Shown here piece after piece: positions 37,247 to 47,185 of a DNA stretch of 64,000 nucleotides. The translations under genes and the position numbers were made by a program. Numbering within the stretch: the first letter of the stretch is position 1; each line of letters opens with the position of its first letter. The stretch covers positions 62,001 through 126,000 of the forward strand of contig NZ_QLVE01000004.1 of the NCBI RefSeq assembly GCF_003331145.1, in the 5' to 3' direction. The stretch is from Exiguobacterium sp. TNDT2. GTDB lineage: Bacteria > Bacillota > Bacilli > Exiguobacteriales > Exiguobacteriaceae. Below the pieces are notes generated by a model. It was not told the origin of the DNA. It saw only the letters and a program-made list of their open reading frames with translations, and searched no databases.

Positions 37247-38392
37247 ATGATGTACTTTGATGAGGCGATTGACGCCGTAGCAAAAATTAAAGTGATTGGA
37301 GTCGGGGGCGGCGGTTCAAACGCTGTCAACCGCATGATCGAGCACGGAGTGCAAGGTGTCGAGTTCATCGCCGTCAACACAGACGCGCAAGCACTCAACA
37401 TGTCGAAAGCAGACGTGAAGCTTCAGCTTGGCGCGAAGTTGACGCGCGGTCTCGGTGCCGGTGCTAATCCGGATATCGGTAAAAAAGCGGCGGAAGAGAG
37501 CCGTGAACAGTTGATTGAAGCGCTTGATGGCGCAGACATGGTTTTCGTCACAGCAGGTATGGGCGGAGGAACCGGGACGGGGGCTGCACCTGTCATCGCT
37601 GAAATCTCGAAAGAAATCGGAGCGCTCACAGTCGGTGTCGTCACGAAGCCGTTCATGTTCGAAGGACGCAAACGGATGCAACACGCCCAGCACGGGATTC
37701 AAGCGTTCAAAGAAAAAGTGGACACGCTCATCGTTATTCCAAACGATAAGTTGCTTGAAATCGTCGAGCGCAATACTCCGATGATTGAAGCGTTCCGCGA
37801 AGCGGATAACGTGCTCCGTCAAGGTGTTCAAGGGATCACAGATTTGATCGCCATCCCGGGACTAATCAACCTTGACTTCGCAGACGTGAAGACGATCATG
37901 ACAGAAAAAGGATCGGCGCTCATGGGTGTCGGTGTTGCGACAGGCGAGAACCGTGCCGTCGAAGCAGCGAAGAAAGCCATCTCATCCCCACTCCTTGAGT
38001 CTTCAATCGAAGGAGCGAAAGGCGTCTTGATGAACATCACAGGCGGACTCAGCCTTAGCTTGTATGAAGTTACGGAAGCCGCTCAAATCGTTCAAAGCGC
38101 CGCTGATGAAGAAGTGAACTTGATTTTCGGTTCGGTCATCAACGAGAACTTGAATGACGAGATTATCGTCACTGTGATTGCAACTGAATTCGCAGAAGAA
38201 GCGCAAGGCACGAACCCGTTCCTCCAGCAACCGAAGAAAAAACCGGAAGCTGAAGTGAACCGTGAGGCTCAACCAAAAGCGCAAGAAGCTGCACCACAAG
38301 ATGAAGGGAACTTCCATAGACCGGTCTATGGCGGGGACGTCCCAGACGAGACGATCAACATCCCAGCGTTCGTAAGACAACGCCGTAACTAA
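37247..38392 (+). CDS. ftsZ: Cell division GTPase FtsZ
   Basis: A 381-residue tubulin homologue that forms the Z ring. It has [17 protein letters not shown], the G-box [10 protein letters not shown], the T7 loop with [11 protein letters not shown], a variable linker (about 320–365) and the conserved C-terminal peptide [14 protein letters not shown] for FtsA, SepF and other partners. AGGGGG precedes two adjacent ATG codons (37247, 37250). It is 48 bases after ftsA and ends in a strong terminator. Confidence 0.98.
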   Translation: MMYFDEAIDAVAKIKVIGVGGGGSNAVNRMIEHGVQGVEFIAVNTDAQALNMSKADVKLQLGAKLTRGLGAGANPDIGKKAAEESREQLIEALDGADMVFVTAGMGGGTGTGAAPVIAEISKEIGALTVGVVTKPFMFEGRKRMQHAQHGIQAFKEKVDTLIVIPNDKLLEIVERNTPMIEAFREADNVLRQGVQGITDLIAIPGLINLDFADVKTIMTEKGSALMGVGVATGENRAVEAAKKAISSPLLESSIEGAKGVLMNITGGLSLSLYEVTEAAQIVQSAADEEVNLIFGSVINENLNDEIIVTVIATEFAEEAQGTNPFLQQPKKKPEAEVNREAQPKAQEAAPQDEGNFHRPVYGGDVPDETINIPAFVRQRRN

Positions 38393-38399
38393 ACAACAG

Positions 38400-38430
38400 G
38401 GGGTGCCGGTTCTCGGCATCCCTTTTTTTT
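38400..38430 (+). terminator. Intrinsic terminator of ftsAZ
   Basis: GGGGTGCCG pairs with CGGCATCCC across GTTCT, followed by eight T residues. Confidence 0.93.
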
Positions 38431-38446
38431 AAAAAAGGAGAATCAT

Positions 38447-39208
38447 ATGCGACTGTTACATACATGGGAAACCGAGACGGATCGCTACCGCGCCTATGTG
38501 ACGACTCGGACGGAAGGGCATAACGAAGGCAACGTCGGACTCCACGTCGGAGATGACCCGGAACGAGTCGTCGCCAATCGGGAGCATTTCTTCGAAGCGG
38601 CGGGTCTCACCCTCGCGGATTCAGTCTGGGCCGATCAAGTCCATCAAACGAACGTCGAAGTTGTGGGCGACGCCGACCGCGGCAAAGGCGCATATCGCTA
38701 TGACGAAACGATTCCGGCCACGGACGGTCTCATCACGACAGCCGAAGCGTTACCGCTCGCCCTCGTCTTCGCCGATTGCGTCCCGCTGTTCTTTTGTGCC
38801 AAAGACCATGGCGTCATCGGTGTCGCACACGCAGGCTGGAAAGGGACGGTCGGGAATATCGTCGCCGCGATGACGGATGCGTTCGCCACGCTCGGCGTTC
38901 CGGCCGAAGCGATTGACATGTTCGTCGGGCCGGCCATCACGGCCGAACATTACGAGGTCGACCGCCGCGTCCTGGATGCGGTCAAAGCGGTCTCACCGGC
39001 TGCGTATACGTCGTCGGTCATGGACGAACGAGCGGGCCATGCCCGTCTATCCCTGCAGCAAGTAAACGAGACGCTCGCAGTGGAACGAAATATCGAGGTC
39101 ACCCAATCGAACTTGTCGACCGTTTCTGATCAGACCTTTTTCTCGTATCGGAACGGAGATGCCAAGCGTCGCTTTGCGGCCGTCCTCGTCAAGGAGAAGA
39201 AATCGTGA
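38447..39208 (+). CDS. pgeF: Peptidoglycan editing factor PgeF (YlmD, DUF152/laccase-domain)
   Basis: A 253-residue protein of the PgeF family. Conserved metal/cysteine sites are visible as WADQVHQTNVEVV, FADCVPLFF and HAGWKGTVGNI. In E. coli PgeF keeps L-Ser out of the muropeptide stem; other members show purine nucleoside phosphorylase or deaminase activity. It lies after ftsZ as in B. subtilis ylmD. It overlaps ylmE by four bases. Confidence 0.88.
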   Translation: MRLLHTWETETDRYRAYVTTRTEGHNEGNVGLHVGDDPERVVANREHFFEAAGLTLADSVWADQVHQTNVEVVGDADRGKGAYRYDETIPATDGLITTAEALPLALVFADCVPLFFCAKDHGVIGVAHAGWKGTVGNIVAAMTDAFATLGVPAEAIDMFVGPAITAEHYEVDRRVLDAVKAVSPAAYTSSVMDERAGHARLSLQQVNETLAVERNIEVTQSNLSTVSDQTFFSYRNGDAKRRFAAVLVKEKKS

Positions 39209-39858
39209 GTATAGCCAATAATGTGAATCAAGTCAGACAGACGATCGACGCGCATCGGACCGATCAAGCGGTGACGCTCATCGCGGTCACGAAATCGGTC
39301 GGTCCCGACGTGGCGAACGCCCTCTACGCGGAAGGCATTCGCGACTTCGGTGAAAATCGTCCTGAAGGATTGCTTGAAAAAGTTGAACAGTTGCCACCTG
39401 ATGCAAAATTCCACTTCATCGGCAGCCTGCAGACACGAAAAGTGAGACAAATTATCGACCATGTGACGGCGATCCATTCGCTCGACCGCATTTCGCTCGC
39501 TGAAGAGATCGATAAACGCGCCAAAGGTATGATTGATTGTTTCGTACAAGTGAACGTGTCGGGCGAAGCATCAAAACATGGTCTCGAAAAAGAGGAAGTC
39601 ATCCCGTTCATCGAGAACTGTAAACAGTATCCTCACGTGCGGATTATCGGTTTGATGACGATGGCCCCGTTCACAGAGGACGAGATGGTCATTCGGGAGA
39701 CGTTCCGAGACTTGAGACAATTGCGCGATGACGTCGCGCGTCATGCCTATCCGCATGCACCGTGTACCGAACTGTCAATGGGGATGTCGAATGACTACAC
39801 GTTGGCGATTGAAGAAGGCGCATCGTTTGTTCGTATTGGAACCGTACTTGTGCAATAA
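39205..39858 (+). CDS. ylmE: YggS/YlmE-family PLP homeostasis protein
   Basis: A 217-residue PLP-binding TIM barrel with no known catalytic reaction; it buffers pyridoxal phosphate. The cofactor lysine is Lys30 in AVTKS, with FGENRPE, FIGSLQTRK, GLMTMAP and LSMGMSNDY as further signatures. It starts with GTG 39205 over the pgeF stop, with AAGGAG upstream. Member of the conserved ylmD–ylmH block. Confidence 0.93.
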   Translation: MSIANNVNQVRQTIDAHRTDQAVTLIAVTKSVGPDVANALYAEGIRDFGENRPEGLLEKVEQLPPDAKFHFIGSLQTRKVRQIIDHVTAIHSLDRISLAEEIDKRAKGMIDCFVQVNVSGEASKHGLEKEEVIPFIENCKQYPHVRIIGLMTMAPFTEDEMVIRETFRDLRQLRDDVARHAYPHAPCTELSMGMSNDYTLAIEEGASFVRIGTVLVQ

Positions 39859-39881
39859 TATATTTTAAGGAGGAATCCGTT

Positions 39882-40349
39882 ATGTCAATCAAAAACAAAA
39901 TGAAAGACTTCTTTGGACTCGAGGAAGATCCGAATCAAACGTTCGAAGAGGAAGATTATTCCCTCGCTGAGACGAAGACACAACCGATGGCAGAGCAAAT
40001 CGTCAAAACCGAGGACCGTCCGAGAACATCAAACAACATCGTCGCATTGAACACGAAGAAGAAAGAACGTTCAAAAGTCGTGCTCGCCGAGCCGCGTGTA
40101 TTTGCCGAGGCGCAGGACATTAGCGACCAGTTGAAAGAAAATCGGGCCGTCATCGTCAACCTTCAGCGGATGTCGAAAGAGCAGTCTCGCCAAGTCGTCA
40201 ACTTCTTGTCAGGTGTCGTCTACGCCTTAGAAGGGACGATGACATCGATTGGACATAACACGATTCTATGTACTCCAAACAATATCGAGTTGACGGGGTC
40301 GATTTCAAACTTGATTTCGGAAGACGAACTCAACAGTAAAGGGTGGTAA
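39882..40349 (+). CDS. sepF: Cell division protein SepF
   Basis: A 155-residue protein. The N-terminal amphipathic helix (MSIKNKMKDFFGLEE) binds membrane; an acidic linker follows, then the globular domain (about 65–150, SKVVLAEPRVFAEAQDI and NLQRMSKEQSRQVVNFLSG). It bundles FtsZ filaments and tethers them. AAGGAGG precedes the ATG. Confidence 0.94.
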   Translation: MSIKNKMKDFFGLEEDPNQTFEEEDYSLAETKTQPMAEQIVKTEDRPRTSNNIVALNTKKKERSKVVLAEPRVFAEAQDISDQLKENRAVIVNLQRMSKEQSRQVVNFLSGVVYALEGTMTSIGHNTILCTPNNIELTGSISNLISEDELNSKGW

Positions 40350-40353
40350 CTGA

Positions 40354-40626
40354 ATGGAAAATGCTATACCTGCGTTAGGTAACACAATCGTTACATTACT
40401 TGAATATTATAGTTGGGTTTTAATTGCCTATATTTTATTATCATGGTTTCCGAATGCGCGTGAATCGAAATTCGGTCAAATTTTATCGTATCTATGCGAG
40501 CCATTCTTAAATCCGTTTCGTCGCATCATCCCACCAATCGGCGGGATGCTCGACATCTCTCCAATCGTCGCCTTATTTGTGCTGCGGATGGCACAATTTG
40601 GAGTGCGAGCGATTTTCGGTATTTAA
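40354..40626 (+). CDS. ylmG: YggT-family membrane protein YlmG
   Basis: A 90-residue protein with two membrane helices separated by the conserved loop CEPFLNPFRRIIPPIGG. The family is linked to osmotic tolerance and envelope or division functions, without a defined mechanism. It begins four bases after sepF and abuts ylmH exactly. Confidence 0.88.
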   Translation: MENAIPALGNTIVTLLEYYSWVLIAYILLSWFPNARESKFGQILSYLCEPFLNPFRRIIPPIGGMLDISPIVALFVLRMAQFGVRAIFGI

Positions 40627-41397
40627 ATGAGCGTCTTCGATCACTATCGTCCGAATGAGCGCCCGTTTGTCGAGCAAGTGCTCGACTGGGTGCAACAAGT
40701 CGAGGACAACTATGTGTTTAAAGTGACGGACTTTTTAGATCCACGCGAGCAACAAATCGTCCGGCAACTCGTCGGGAAGCAGCTCGTGATTTATGAGGAC
40801 GGCGGGTTTGAAGGCGCGGAACGGCGCCGAATCATTCTTGCCCCGGACTATTACGAGCTCGACCCGAATGATTTTGATATCGCGATTCGTCAAATCGACT
40901 ATCCGACCAAATTTGTCGAATTGACACACCGTCAAGTGACAGGTACGCTTTTGAACGCTGGTTTGAAGCGTCAAAAATTCGGTGACGTCGTCCTTGACGA
41001 CGGCGTCGCCCAGTTTGCGACGACACGTGAGGCGGCCGGATTCATCGAGATGAACGTCGATCGGGTCGGCAAGGCCCGGATTCGCATCTCGGAGGTGCCG
41101 CCCGAGTCCGTGCTCGTCGTACCGGAAGTCAAATGGAGCGATGAGTTCGGTATCGTCTCGTCACTTCGGTTTGACACGGTCGTCAGCGAAGTGCTCGGAT
41201 TATCAAGGCAAAAAGCCCAGGCGCTCGTCAAGCATGGCGACTGCAAAGTGAATCATAAACCGATGGATGATCCGAGCTTCATCCTTGAACCAGACGATTT
41301 GGTCTCAATTCGAGGGTATGGCCGCGTCAAATTGACGGCGATTCTCGGCTCGACGAAACGTGAGAAAATAAAAATCCAGTATGGCATCATACGTTGA
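40627..41397 (+). CDS. ylmH: S4-domain RNA-binding protein YlmH
   Basis: A 256-residue protein with an N-terminal PH0256-like part and a C-terminal S4 domain (about 180–245, VVSEVLGLSRQKAQALVKHGDCKVN). In B. subtilis YlmH has been shown to act in ribosome-associated quality control together with RqcH. This is relevant because rqcH is also in this window (about 61 kb). The start immediately follows the ylmG stop, so translation is coupled. Confidence 0.92.
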   Translation: MSVFDHYRPNERPFVEQVLDWVQQVEDNYVFKVTDFLDPREQQIVRQLVGKQLVIYEDGGFEGAERRRIILAPDYYELDPNDFDIAIRQIDYPTKFVELTHRQVTGTLLNAGLKRQKFGDVVLDDGVAQFATTREAAGFIEMNVDRVGKARIRISEVPPESVLVVPEVKWSDEFGIVSSLRFDTVVSEVLGLSRQKAQALVKHGDCKVNHKPMDDPSFILEPDDLVSIRGYGRVKLTAILGSTKREKIKIQYGIIR

Positions 41398-41415
41398 ATT
41401 TAGGAGGAAAGTCGA

Positions 41416-41961
41416 ATGGCGTTGACACCAATTGATATTCATAATAAAGAGTTCTCGACTCGTTTTCGCGGGTACGATATCGATGAGGTCAATGAATTTC
41501 TAGATCAAATCATCAAAGAGTTTGAGCTATTGATTCGTGAGAATAGAAGGTACGAAGAACTCGTCAACGATATGCAAGCCCGTATTGACTACTTCTCCTC
41601 GATGGAAGACACGTTGAACAAATCGATTATCGTCGCCCAAGAGGCGGCCGAAGAAGTGAAGACGAACGCGACGAAAGAAGCGAGTCTCATTTTGAAGCAA
41701 GCCGAACGTGAGGCGCTCGCCCGTGAGGAGGAAGCGTCACGTAAGGAACAGCTCGCCGAGCGTGAAGTCATTCAAATGCTCAAGAAAGTCGAGTTGTACC
41801 GGACCCGGTTCCGCGTCCTCGTCGATGCACAGATGGAACTTTTGAACAGTACGGAATGGGACACGATCGTCGGTGAGCCGCCGGTTCAGACGGTTCTTGA
41901 CGATAAGACCGAACTTGCGTATAATGACGACGAAGTCATACCAACCAAACATCATGGATAA
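41416..41961 (+). CDS. divIVA: Cell division/pole protein DivIVA
   Basis: A 181-residue coiled-coil protein. The N-terminal lipid-binding domain is clear (LTPIDIHNKEFSTRFRGYDIDEVNEFLDQI); coiled-coils follow to about residue 145, with a variable tail. It marks curved membranes at poles and septa. TTAGGAGG precedes the ATG. No dedicated terminator follows; the ileS T-box leader begins within about 10 bases of its stop. Confidence 0.95.
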   Translation: MALTPIDIHNKEFSTRFRGYDIDEVNEFLDQIIKEFELLIRENRRYEELVNDMQARIDYFSSMEDTLNKSIIVAQEAAEEVKTNATKEASLILKQAEREALAREEEASRKEQLAEREVIQMLKKVELYRTRFRVLVDAQMELLNSTEWDTIVGEPPVQTVLDDKTELAYNDDEVIPTKHHG

Positions 41962-41969
41962 TACACAAT

Positions 41970-42200
41970 ACGTCGACTAGGACAAGTCGATAAAGTCATA
42001 CCTACGAAGCGACTTAGGGAAGGTGCAAGCCTAAGAGAAAGACTTTATCGGTATCCCCTATGAGTGTCGAGCTGAAGTTAGTAAGTGCGACCGCCTGACC
42101 TCGTTATCGGTTACCAAGAGCGGTCTCAGGGGTTCCCTTGAGATTAGTAGGGTGGTACCGCGAGTCGACTAACTCGTCCCTATTAGGGGCGGGTTTTTTT
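41970..42200 (+). promoter_or_regulatory. T-box riboswitch controlling ileS
   Basis: Stem I closes by TCGAC (41973–41977) with GTCGA (42066–42070), and CGATAAAGTC (41988–41997) with GACTTTATCG (42041–42050). Directly after the second strand sits ATC (42053–42055), a fitting isoleucine specifier codon. The T-box sequence AGGGTGGTACCGCG is at 42149–42162. The terminator CTCGTCCC/GGGGCGGG followed by seven T residues ends near 42200. Uncharged tRNA-Ile should stabilise the antiterminator and switch ileS on. Confidence 0.95.
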
Positions 42201-42232
42201 GTTGTCAAAAAAAGATGCAGGAGGAGTTTTCA

Positions 42233-44959
42233 ATGAACTACAAAGACACACTATTGATGCCTGAGACAGAATTCGCGATGCGCGGAAATCTGCCGAAACG
42301 CGAGCCCGCAATGCACGAGGCTTGGGAACAGATGAACCTATACAACCGCGTCCAAGAGAAGAACGCCGGGAAACCGCAATATATCTTACACGACGGACCT
42401 CCGTACGCGAACGGCGACATCCATATGGGCCACGCACTCAACAAAGTATTGAAAGACATCATCGTCCGCTTTAAATCATTGAACGGCTACCAGTCACCGA
42501 TGATCCCGGGCTGGGACACGCACGGTCTCCCAATCGAGAACGCGCTCCAAAAAGCAGGCGTCAATCGTAAAGAGATGACCGTCGCCGAGTTCCGTGAGAA
42601 GTGTGCAGCGTACGCGATGGAACAAGTGAACTCGCAACGTGAACAGTTCAAACGCCTCGGACTGATGGCTGACTTTGACAACCCATACATCACGCTCCTC
42701 CCAGAATACGAAGCGGCTCAAATCCGTCTCTTCGGGACGATGGCCGAAAAGGGCTACATCTATAAAGGGAAGAAACCGGTCTATTGGTCACCTTCTTCTG
42801 AATCGGCGCTCGCTGAGGCAGAAATCGAATACTATGACAAGAAGTCACCAGCCATTTATGTGGCGTTCCAAGTCGTCGACGGCAAAGACGTCCTTCAGAC
42901 GACCGACCACTTCGTCATCTGGACGACGACACCATGGACTATTCCAGCCAACCTTGGGATCGCGGTCAGCGACGAGTTGACGTACACGCGTATCGAGCAC
43001 GACGGCAAAGGCTACATCGTTGCCGAATCGCTCGTGGAAGAAGTGACGACGGCACTCAATTGGACGGATTACACGGTGAGCGGTTCTTGGAACGGACGTG
43101 AGTTCGAACACATGACGGCGCAACACCCGCTTTATGACCGGACTTCGCTCGTCATGATCGGCGATCACGTCACGGCTGACGCGACAGGTCTCGTCCATAC
43201 AGCACCAGGTCACGGGGAAGACGATTACCGTGTCGGACAAGCTTACGGACTCGACGTCCTCTGCCCGGTCGACGACCGTGGTTACATGACGGATGAGGCG
43301 CCAGGTTTCGAAGGCTTGTTCTATGAAGATGCGAACAAACAAATCGGCATGAAGCTCGAAGAGAACGGTTACCTCCTCAACTTGAAATTCATCAAGCACT
43401 CGTACCCGCACGACTGGCGTACGAAGAAACCGGTCATTTTCCGTGCGACACCGCAATGGTTCGCGTCAATCAAAGATTTCCGGGCCGACATGCTCCGTGA
43501 AATCGAAGAAGTGAACTGGGTGCCGGAATGGGGCATGACACGCCTTTACAACATGGTCCGTGACCGTGGGGACTGGGTCATCAGCCGTCAACGCGCTTGG
43601 GGCGTCCCAATCCCGATCTTCTACGCCGAAGATGGTACGGAAATCATTACGAACGAGACGATCGACCACATCGCCAACTTGTTCCACGAGCACGGCTCGA
43701 ACGTCTGGTATGAGCGTGAAGCGAAAGACTTGTTGCCAGAAGGCTTCACACACCCGAACAGCCCGAACGGCGAGTTCCGTAAAGAGCTCGACATCATGGA
43801 CGTCTGGTTCGACTCAGGTTCGTCACATGCGGGCGTGCTCGAACAGCGCGACAACTTGCGCCGTCCGGCCGACTTGTACCTTGAAGGCTCGGACCAATAC
43901 CGCGGCTGGTTCAACTCGTCACTCTCGACGGCTGTCGCGACGACCGGCAAAGCACCGTATCGCAACGTGCTCAGCCACGGCTTCGTCCTCGACGGAGACG
44001 GACGTAAGATGTCGAAGTCACTCGGTAACACGATTGCACCGAACGACCTCGTCAAACAGTACGGAGCGGAAATCGTCCGTCTTTGGGTGTCGTCAGTCGA
44101 CTATCAGTCGGATGTCCGCGCGTCACACGATAACTTTAAACAAGTGTCGGAAGTCTACCGGAAGATCCGCAACACGTTGCGCTTCTTGCTCGGTAACTTG
44201 AATGGGTTCGACCCATCGATGCGTGTCGCGTTCGAAGACATGCCGGAAGCGGACCGCTTCATGGCGACAAAACTCAAACAGCTTCAAGCGAAAGTCGTCA
44301 AAGCGTACGACACGTTCGACTTCATGGCAGTCTATCACATGAGCCATAACTTCTGTGTCAACGAGTTGTCGTCATTCTATCTCGACTTTACGAAAGATAT
44401 CTTGTATATCGAGCGCGAAGACGATGCGCGTCGTCGTGCCGTTCAAACGGTCATGTATGACACGGTCGTCACGCTCACGAAATTGCTTGCACCAATCCTT
44501 CCGCACACGGCGGATGAAGTATGGCAAGAAGTGCCGGCGAAGACAGCAGATAGCGTCTTCTTGACTGACCTTGAGGCAGTGGCACCGCTCACAGAAGACG
44601 AGACGACGTTGCTCGCGAAGTGGTCGAAGTTCCTCACGTTCCGGGATGACGTCTTGAAAGCGATCGAGATCGCCCGTGGTGAGAAACTGATTGGGAAACC
44701 GCTCGAAGCGAAGCTGCTCGTCGCGCCGAAAGGTGAAACGACACAGTTGCTCGAGACGATCGATAACGTGCGTCAATTGTTACAAGTGTCACAGCTCGAT
44801 TACGTCGAATCGGCCGATGTCGACTATGCGACGGCCGAAATCAGCGTCTTGAAAGCGGACGGTGCCGCTTGTGCCCGTTGCTGGACATACTCGACTGAGC
44901 TCGGTCAAAATGCTGAACATCCAGAGCTTTGCCCGCGTTGTACAGAAGTCATCGCATAA
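42233..44959 (+). CDS. ileS: Isoleucyl-tRNA synthetase
   Basis: A 908-residue class I synthetase. It has the HIGH-type motif HMGHALNK, the editing domain (about 190–390, [16 protein letters not shown]), KMSKS at Lys592, and a C-terminal zinc finger with CARC and CPRC. This is the bacterial-type (mupirocin-sensitive class) architecture. ATG 42233 is seven bases after AGGAGGAG; ATG 42215 lacks a site. Regulated by the T-box in front. Confidence 0.98.
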   Translation: MNYKDTLLMPETEFAMRGNLPKREPAMHEAWEQMNLYNRVQEKNAGKPQYILHDGPPYANGDIHMGHALNKVLKDIIVRFKSLNGYQSPMIPGWDTHGLPIENALQKAGVNRKEMTVAEFREKCAAYAMEQVNSQREQFKRLGLMADFDNPYITLLPEYEAAQIRLFGTMAEKGYIYKGKKPVYWSPSSESALAEAEIEYYDKKSPAIYVAFQVVDGKDVLQTTDHFVIWTTTPWTIPANLGIAVSDELTYTRIEHDGKGYIVAESLVEEVTTALNWTDYTVSGSWNGREFEHMTAQHPLYDRTSLVMIGDHVTADATGLVHTAPGHGEDDYRVGQAYGLDVLCPVDDRGYMTDEAPGFEGLFYEDANKQIGMKLEENGYLLNLKFIKHSYPHDWRTKKPVIFRATPQWFASIKDFRADMLREIEEVNWVPEWGMTRLYNMVRDRGDWVISRQRAWGVPIPIFYAEDGTEIITNETIDHIANLFHEHGSNVWYEREAKDLLPEGFTHPNSPNGEFRKELDIMDVWFDSGSSHAGVLEQRDNLRRPADLYLEGSDQYRGWFNSSLSTAVATTGKAPYRNVLSHGFVLDGDGRKMSKSLGNTIAPNDLVKQYGAEIVRLWVSSVDYQSDVRASHDNFKQVSEVYRKIRNTLRFLLGNLNGFDPSMRVAFEDMPEADRFMATKLKQLQAKVVKAYDTFDFMAVYHMSHNFCVNELSSFYLDFTKDILYIEREDDARRRAVQTVMYDTVVTLTKLLAPILPHTADEVWQEVPAKTADSVFLTDLEAVAPLTEDETTLLAKWSKFLTFRDDVLKAIEIARGEKLIGKPLEAKLLVAPKGETTQLLETIDNVRQLLQVSQLDYVESADVDYATAEISVLKADGAACARCWTYSTELGQNAEHPELCPRCTEVIA

Positions 44960-44965
44960 GCCGGA

Positions 44966-44992
44966 CCGGAGTGGCGATCGTCCACTCCGGTT
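44966..44992 (+). terminator. Terminator-like hairpin after ileS
   Basis: CCGGAGTGG (44966–44974) pairs with CCACTCCGG (44982–44990). Only three T residues follow, so termination may be partial. Confidence 0.65.
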
Positions 44993-45017
44993 TCTTATGA
45001 CTTGAAAGGAGAATCTG

Positions 45018-45491
45018 ATGAAACGTTACTACGGATTAGCACTTTTCCTCATCTTACTCGACCAAGCGACCAAATGGATTATCGTCCAGACGATGACGAT
45101 CGGACAGTCGATCGAACTCATCCCTGGTTTGCTCTACTTGACGTCTTACCGCAATAAAGGCGCGGCTTGGGGCATGCTCGAAGGGCAGATGGTGTTCTTC
45201 TTTATCGTCACGGCCATCGTCGTCGTCGGCTTGATTTACTTCTTGCATAAAGAAGTGAACGGGTTCAATCTGCTCGGTTATAGCGTCGGCTTACTGCTCG
45301 CCGGTGCCATCGGGAACTTCATCGACCGTCTGTTCCGTGGCGAAGTCGTCGACTTTGTCGACACGTACCCGTTCGGCTACAACTTCCCCATCTTTAACGT
45401 CGCCGATATGGCGCTCACGTTCGGGGTCATCTTCATGATTATCGGCGTCTTGTTCGAAGAAAAATTAAACAAAGAAAGGGGACAATCGTAA
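45018..45491 (+). CDS. lspA: Lipoprotein signal peptidase (signal peptidase II)
   Basis: A 157-residue enzyme with four membrane helices that cuts lipoprotein precursors before the lipidated cysteine. The aspartate pair lies in GNFIDRL and FNVADMALTFG. A local client is CtaC at 11 kb. Its stop codon overlaps the start of the next gene (TAATG). Confidence 0.96.
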   Translation: MKRYYGLALFLILLDQATKWIIVQTMTIGQSIELIPGLLYLTSYRNKGAAWGMLEGQMVFFFIVTAIVVVGLIYFLHKEVNGFNLLGYSVGLLLAGAIGNFIDRLFRGEVVDFVDTYPFGYNFPIFNVADMALTFGVIFMIIGVLFEEKLNKERGQS

Positions 45492-46402
45492 TGGAAACTT
45501 ACACATTTGTCGCCGAAGAAAAGGCACGTATCGATAAATGGATGAGCGAACAAAGTGACTGGTCACGTTCGCAAATCCAAGACTGGATCAAGGCGGGAGA
45601 CCTGCTCGTCAACGGAAAGGTCGTCAAGCCGAACTATAAGCTGCAAGAAGGCGATGAAATCGTCGTGACGGTCCCAGATGCCGTCGAACTCGAAGTATTA
45701 CCTGAGCATATCCCGCTCGACGTCGTCTATGAGGACGAGGATGTCATCGTCGTCAACAAGGCACGCGGCATGGTCGTCCATCCGGCGGCCGGCCATACGT
45801 CAGGGACGCTCGTCAACGCGCTCCTCTATCACTGTGACGATTTGTCAGGCATCAATGGCGTCAAACGCCCAGGCATCGTCCACCGCATCGACAAGGACAC
45901 GACCGGTCTCCTCATGGTCGCTAAAAACGATGTGGCGCACGAATCGCTCGCGAGCCAGTTGAAGGATCGTTTAATCAAGCGTGAATATATCGCCCTTGTT
46001 CACGGCGAAGTCGCCCATGAACTTGGGACGATTGAGGCGCCAATCGGACGCGACACAAACGACCGTCAACGGATGACGGTGACGGACAAGAACGCGAAAG
46101 AAGCGATCACGCACTTCCGTCTGCTCGAGCGCTATAAAGACTTCACGCTTGTCGAGTGTAAGCTCGAGACAGGACGGACGCACCAAATCCGCGTTCATAT
46201 GCGTTATATCGGCCATCCGCTTGCCGGTGACCCGAAATACGGTCCGCGCCGCACGATTCAATTGAACGGTCAGGCGCTCCATGCGGCGACGCTCGGTTTC
46301 TTCCATCCGCGCACGAACGAATGGCTTGAATTCGAGGCGAAACTCCCGGCCGACTTCGAGGCGGAGCTTGCCAAATTGGACAAAATCGAGAAAACGCGTT
46401 GA
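45491..46402 (+). CDS. RluD-family pseudouridine synthase (YlyB-like)
   Basis: A 303-residue protein with an N-terminal S4 domain (about 15–75) and the RluA/RluD catalytic domain with HRIDKDTTGLL; Asp134 is the nucleophile. GRTHQIRVH follows. It probably modifies 23S rRNA, though which uridines cannot be told. The stop codon overlaps the -35 box of the pyr operon promoter. Confidence 0.93.
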   Translation: METYTFVAEEKARIDKWMSEQSDWSRSQIQDWIKAGDLLVNGKVVKPNYKLQEGDEIVVTVPDAVELEVLPEHIPLDVVYEDEDVIVVNKARGMVVHPAAGHTSGTLVNALLYHCDDLSGINGVKRPGIVHRIDKDTTGLLMVAKNDVAHESLASQLKDRLIKREYIALVHGEVAHELGTIEAPIGRDTNDRQRMTVTDKNAKEAITHFRLLERYKDFTLVECKLETGRTHQIRVHMRYIGHPLAGDPKYGPRRTIQLNGQALHAATLGFFHPRTNEWLEFEAKLPADFEAELAKLDKIEKTR

Positions 46403-46427
46403 CTTTCAACCGATTCCGATTTATAGT
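46399..46427 (+). promoter_or_regulatory. SigA promoter of the pyr operon
   Basis: TTGACT (46399–46404), a 17-base spacer and TATAGT (46422–46427). The -35 overlaps the stop codon of the pseudouridine synthase gene. The predicted transcript start is near 46434, just before the PyrR-binding hairpin. Confidence 0.88.
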
Positions 46428-46433
46428 CTAGGA

Positions 46434-46576
46434 AGCATAACACCTTTAAACCCAGTCCAGAGAGGCTGTGAAAGGATTGTGGCCGCGGTCACGACACGTC
46501 GATTATTTGAGGCAGACGTCTGCCCTCACATATGAAGACTTCCTTTTCCAGCCGGATGAGGAAGTCTTCTTTTTTA
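46434..46576 (+). promoter_or_regulatory. PyrR-dependent transcription attenuator before pyrR
   Basis: The PyrR site AGTCCAGAGAGGCT (46454–46467) forms a stem with loop CAGAGA, closed below by CCTTT (46443–46447) with AAAGG (46471–46475). The antiterminator pairs GGCTG…AAAGGA (46465–46476) with TCCTTT…CAGCC (46541–46553). The terminator is GAAGACTTCC (46534–46543) with GGAAGTCTTC (46560–46569) plus T run. UMP-bound PyrR should hold the first hairpin and so favour termination. Confidence 0.93.
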
Positions 46577-46581
46577 TATAA

Positions 46582-47136
<555 letters not shown>

Positions 47137-47144
47137 CCAAAAAA

Positions 47145-47177
47145 CCTTTAAGGTGGTCCAGAGAGGCCAGGAAGGAG
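47145..47177 (+). promoter_or_regulatory. PyrR-binding hairpin overlapping the pyrP ribosome binding site
   Basis: TGGTC (47154–47158) and GGCCA (47165–47169) enclose CAGAGA; CCTTT (47145–47149) can pair with GAAGG (47171–47175). The latter is part of the pyrP Shine–Dalgarno AAGGAG (47172–47177). The pyrR–pyrP gap is only 49 bases and holds no terminator, so this looks like translational control by ribosome-site blocking. Confidence 0.8.
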
Positions 47178-47185
47178 AACCACAT

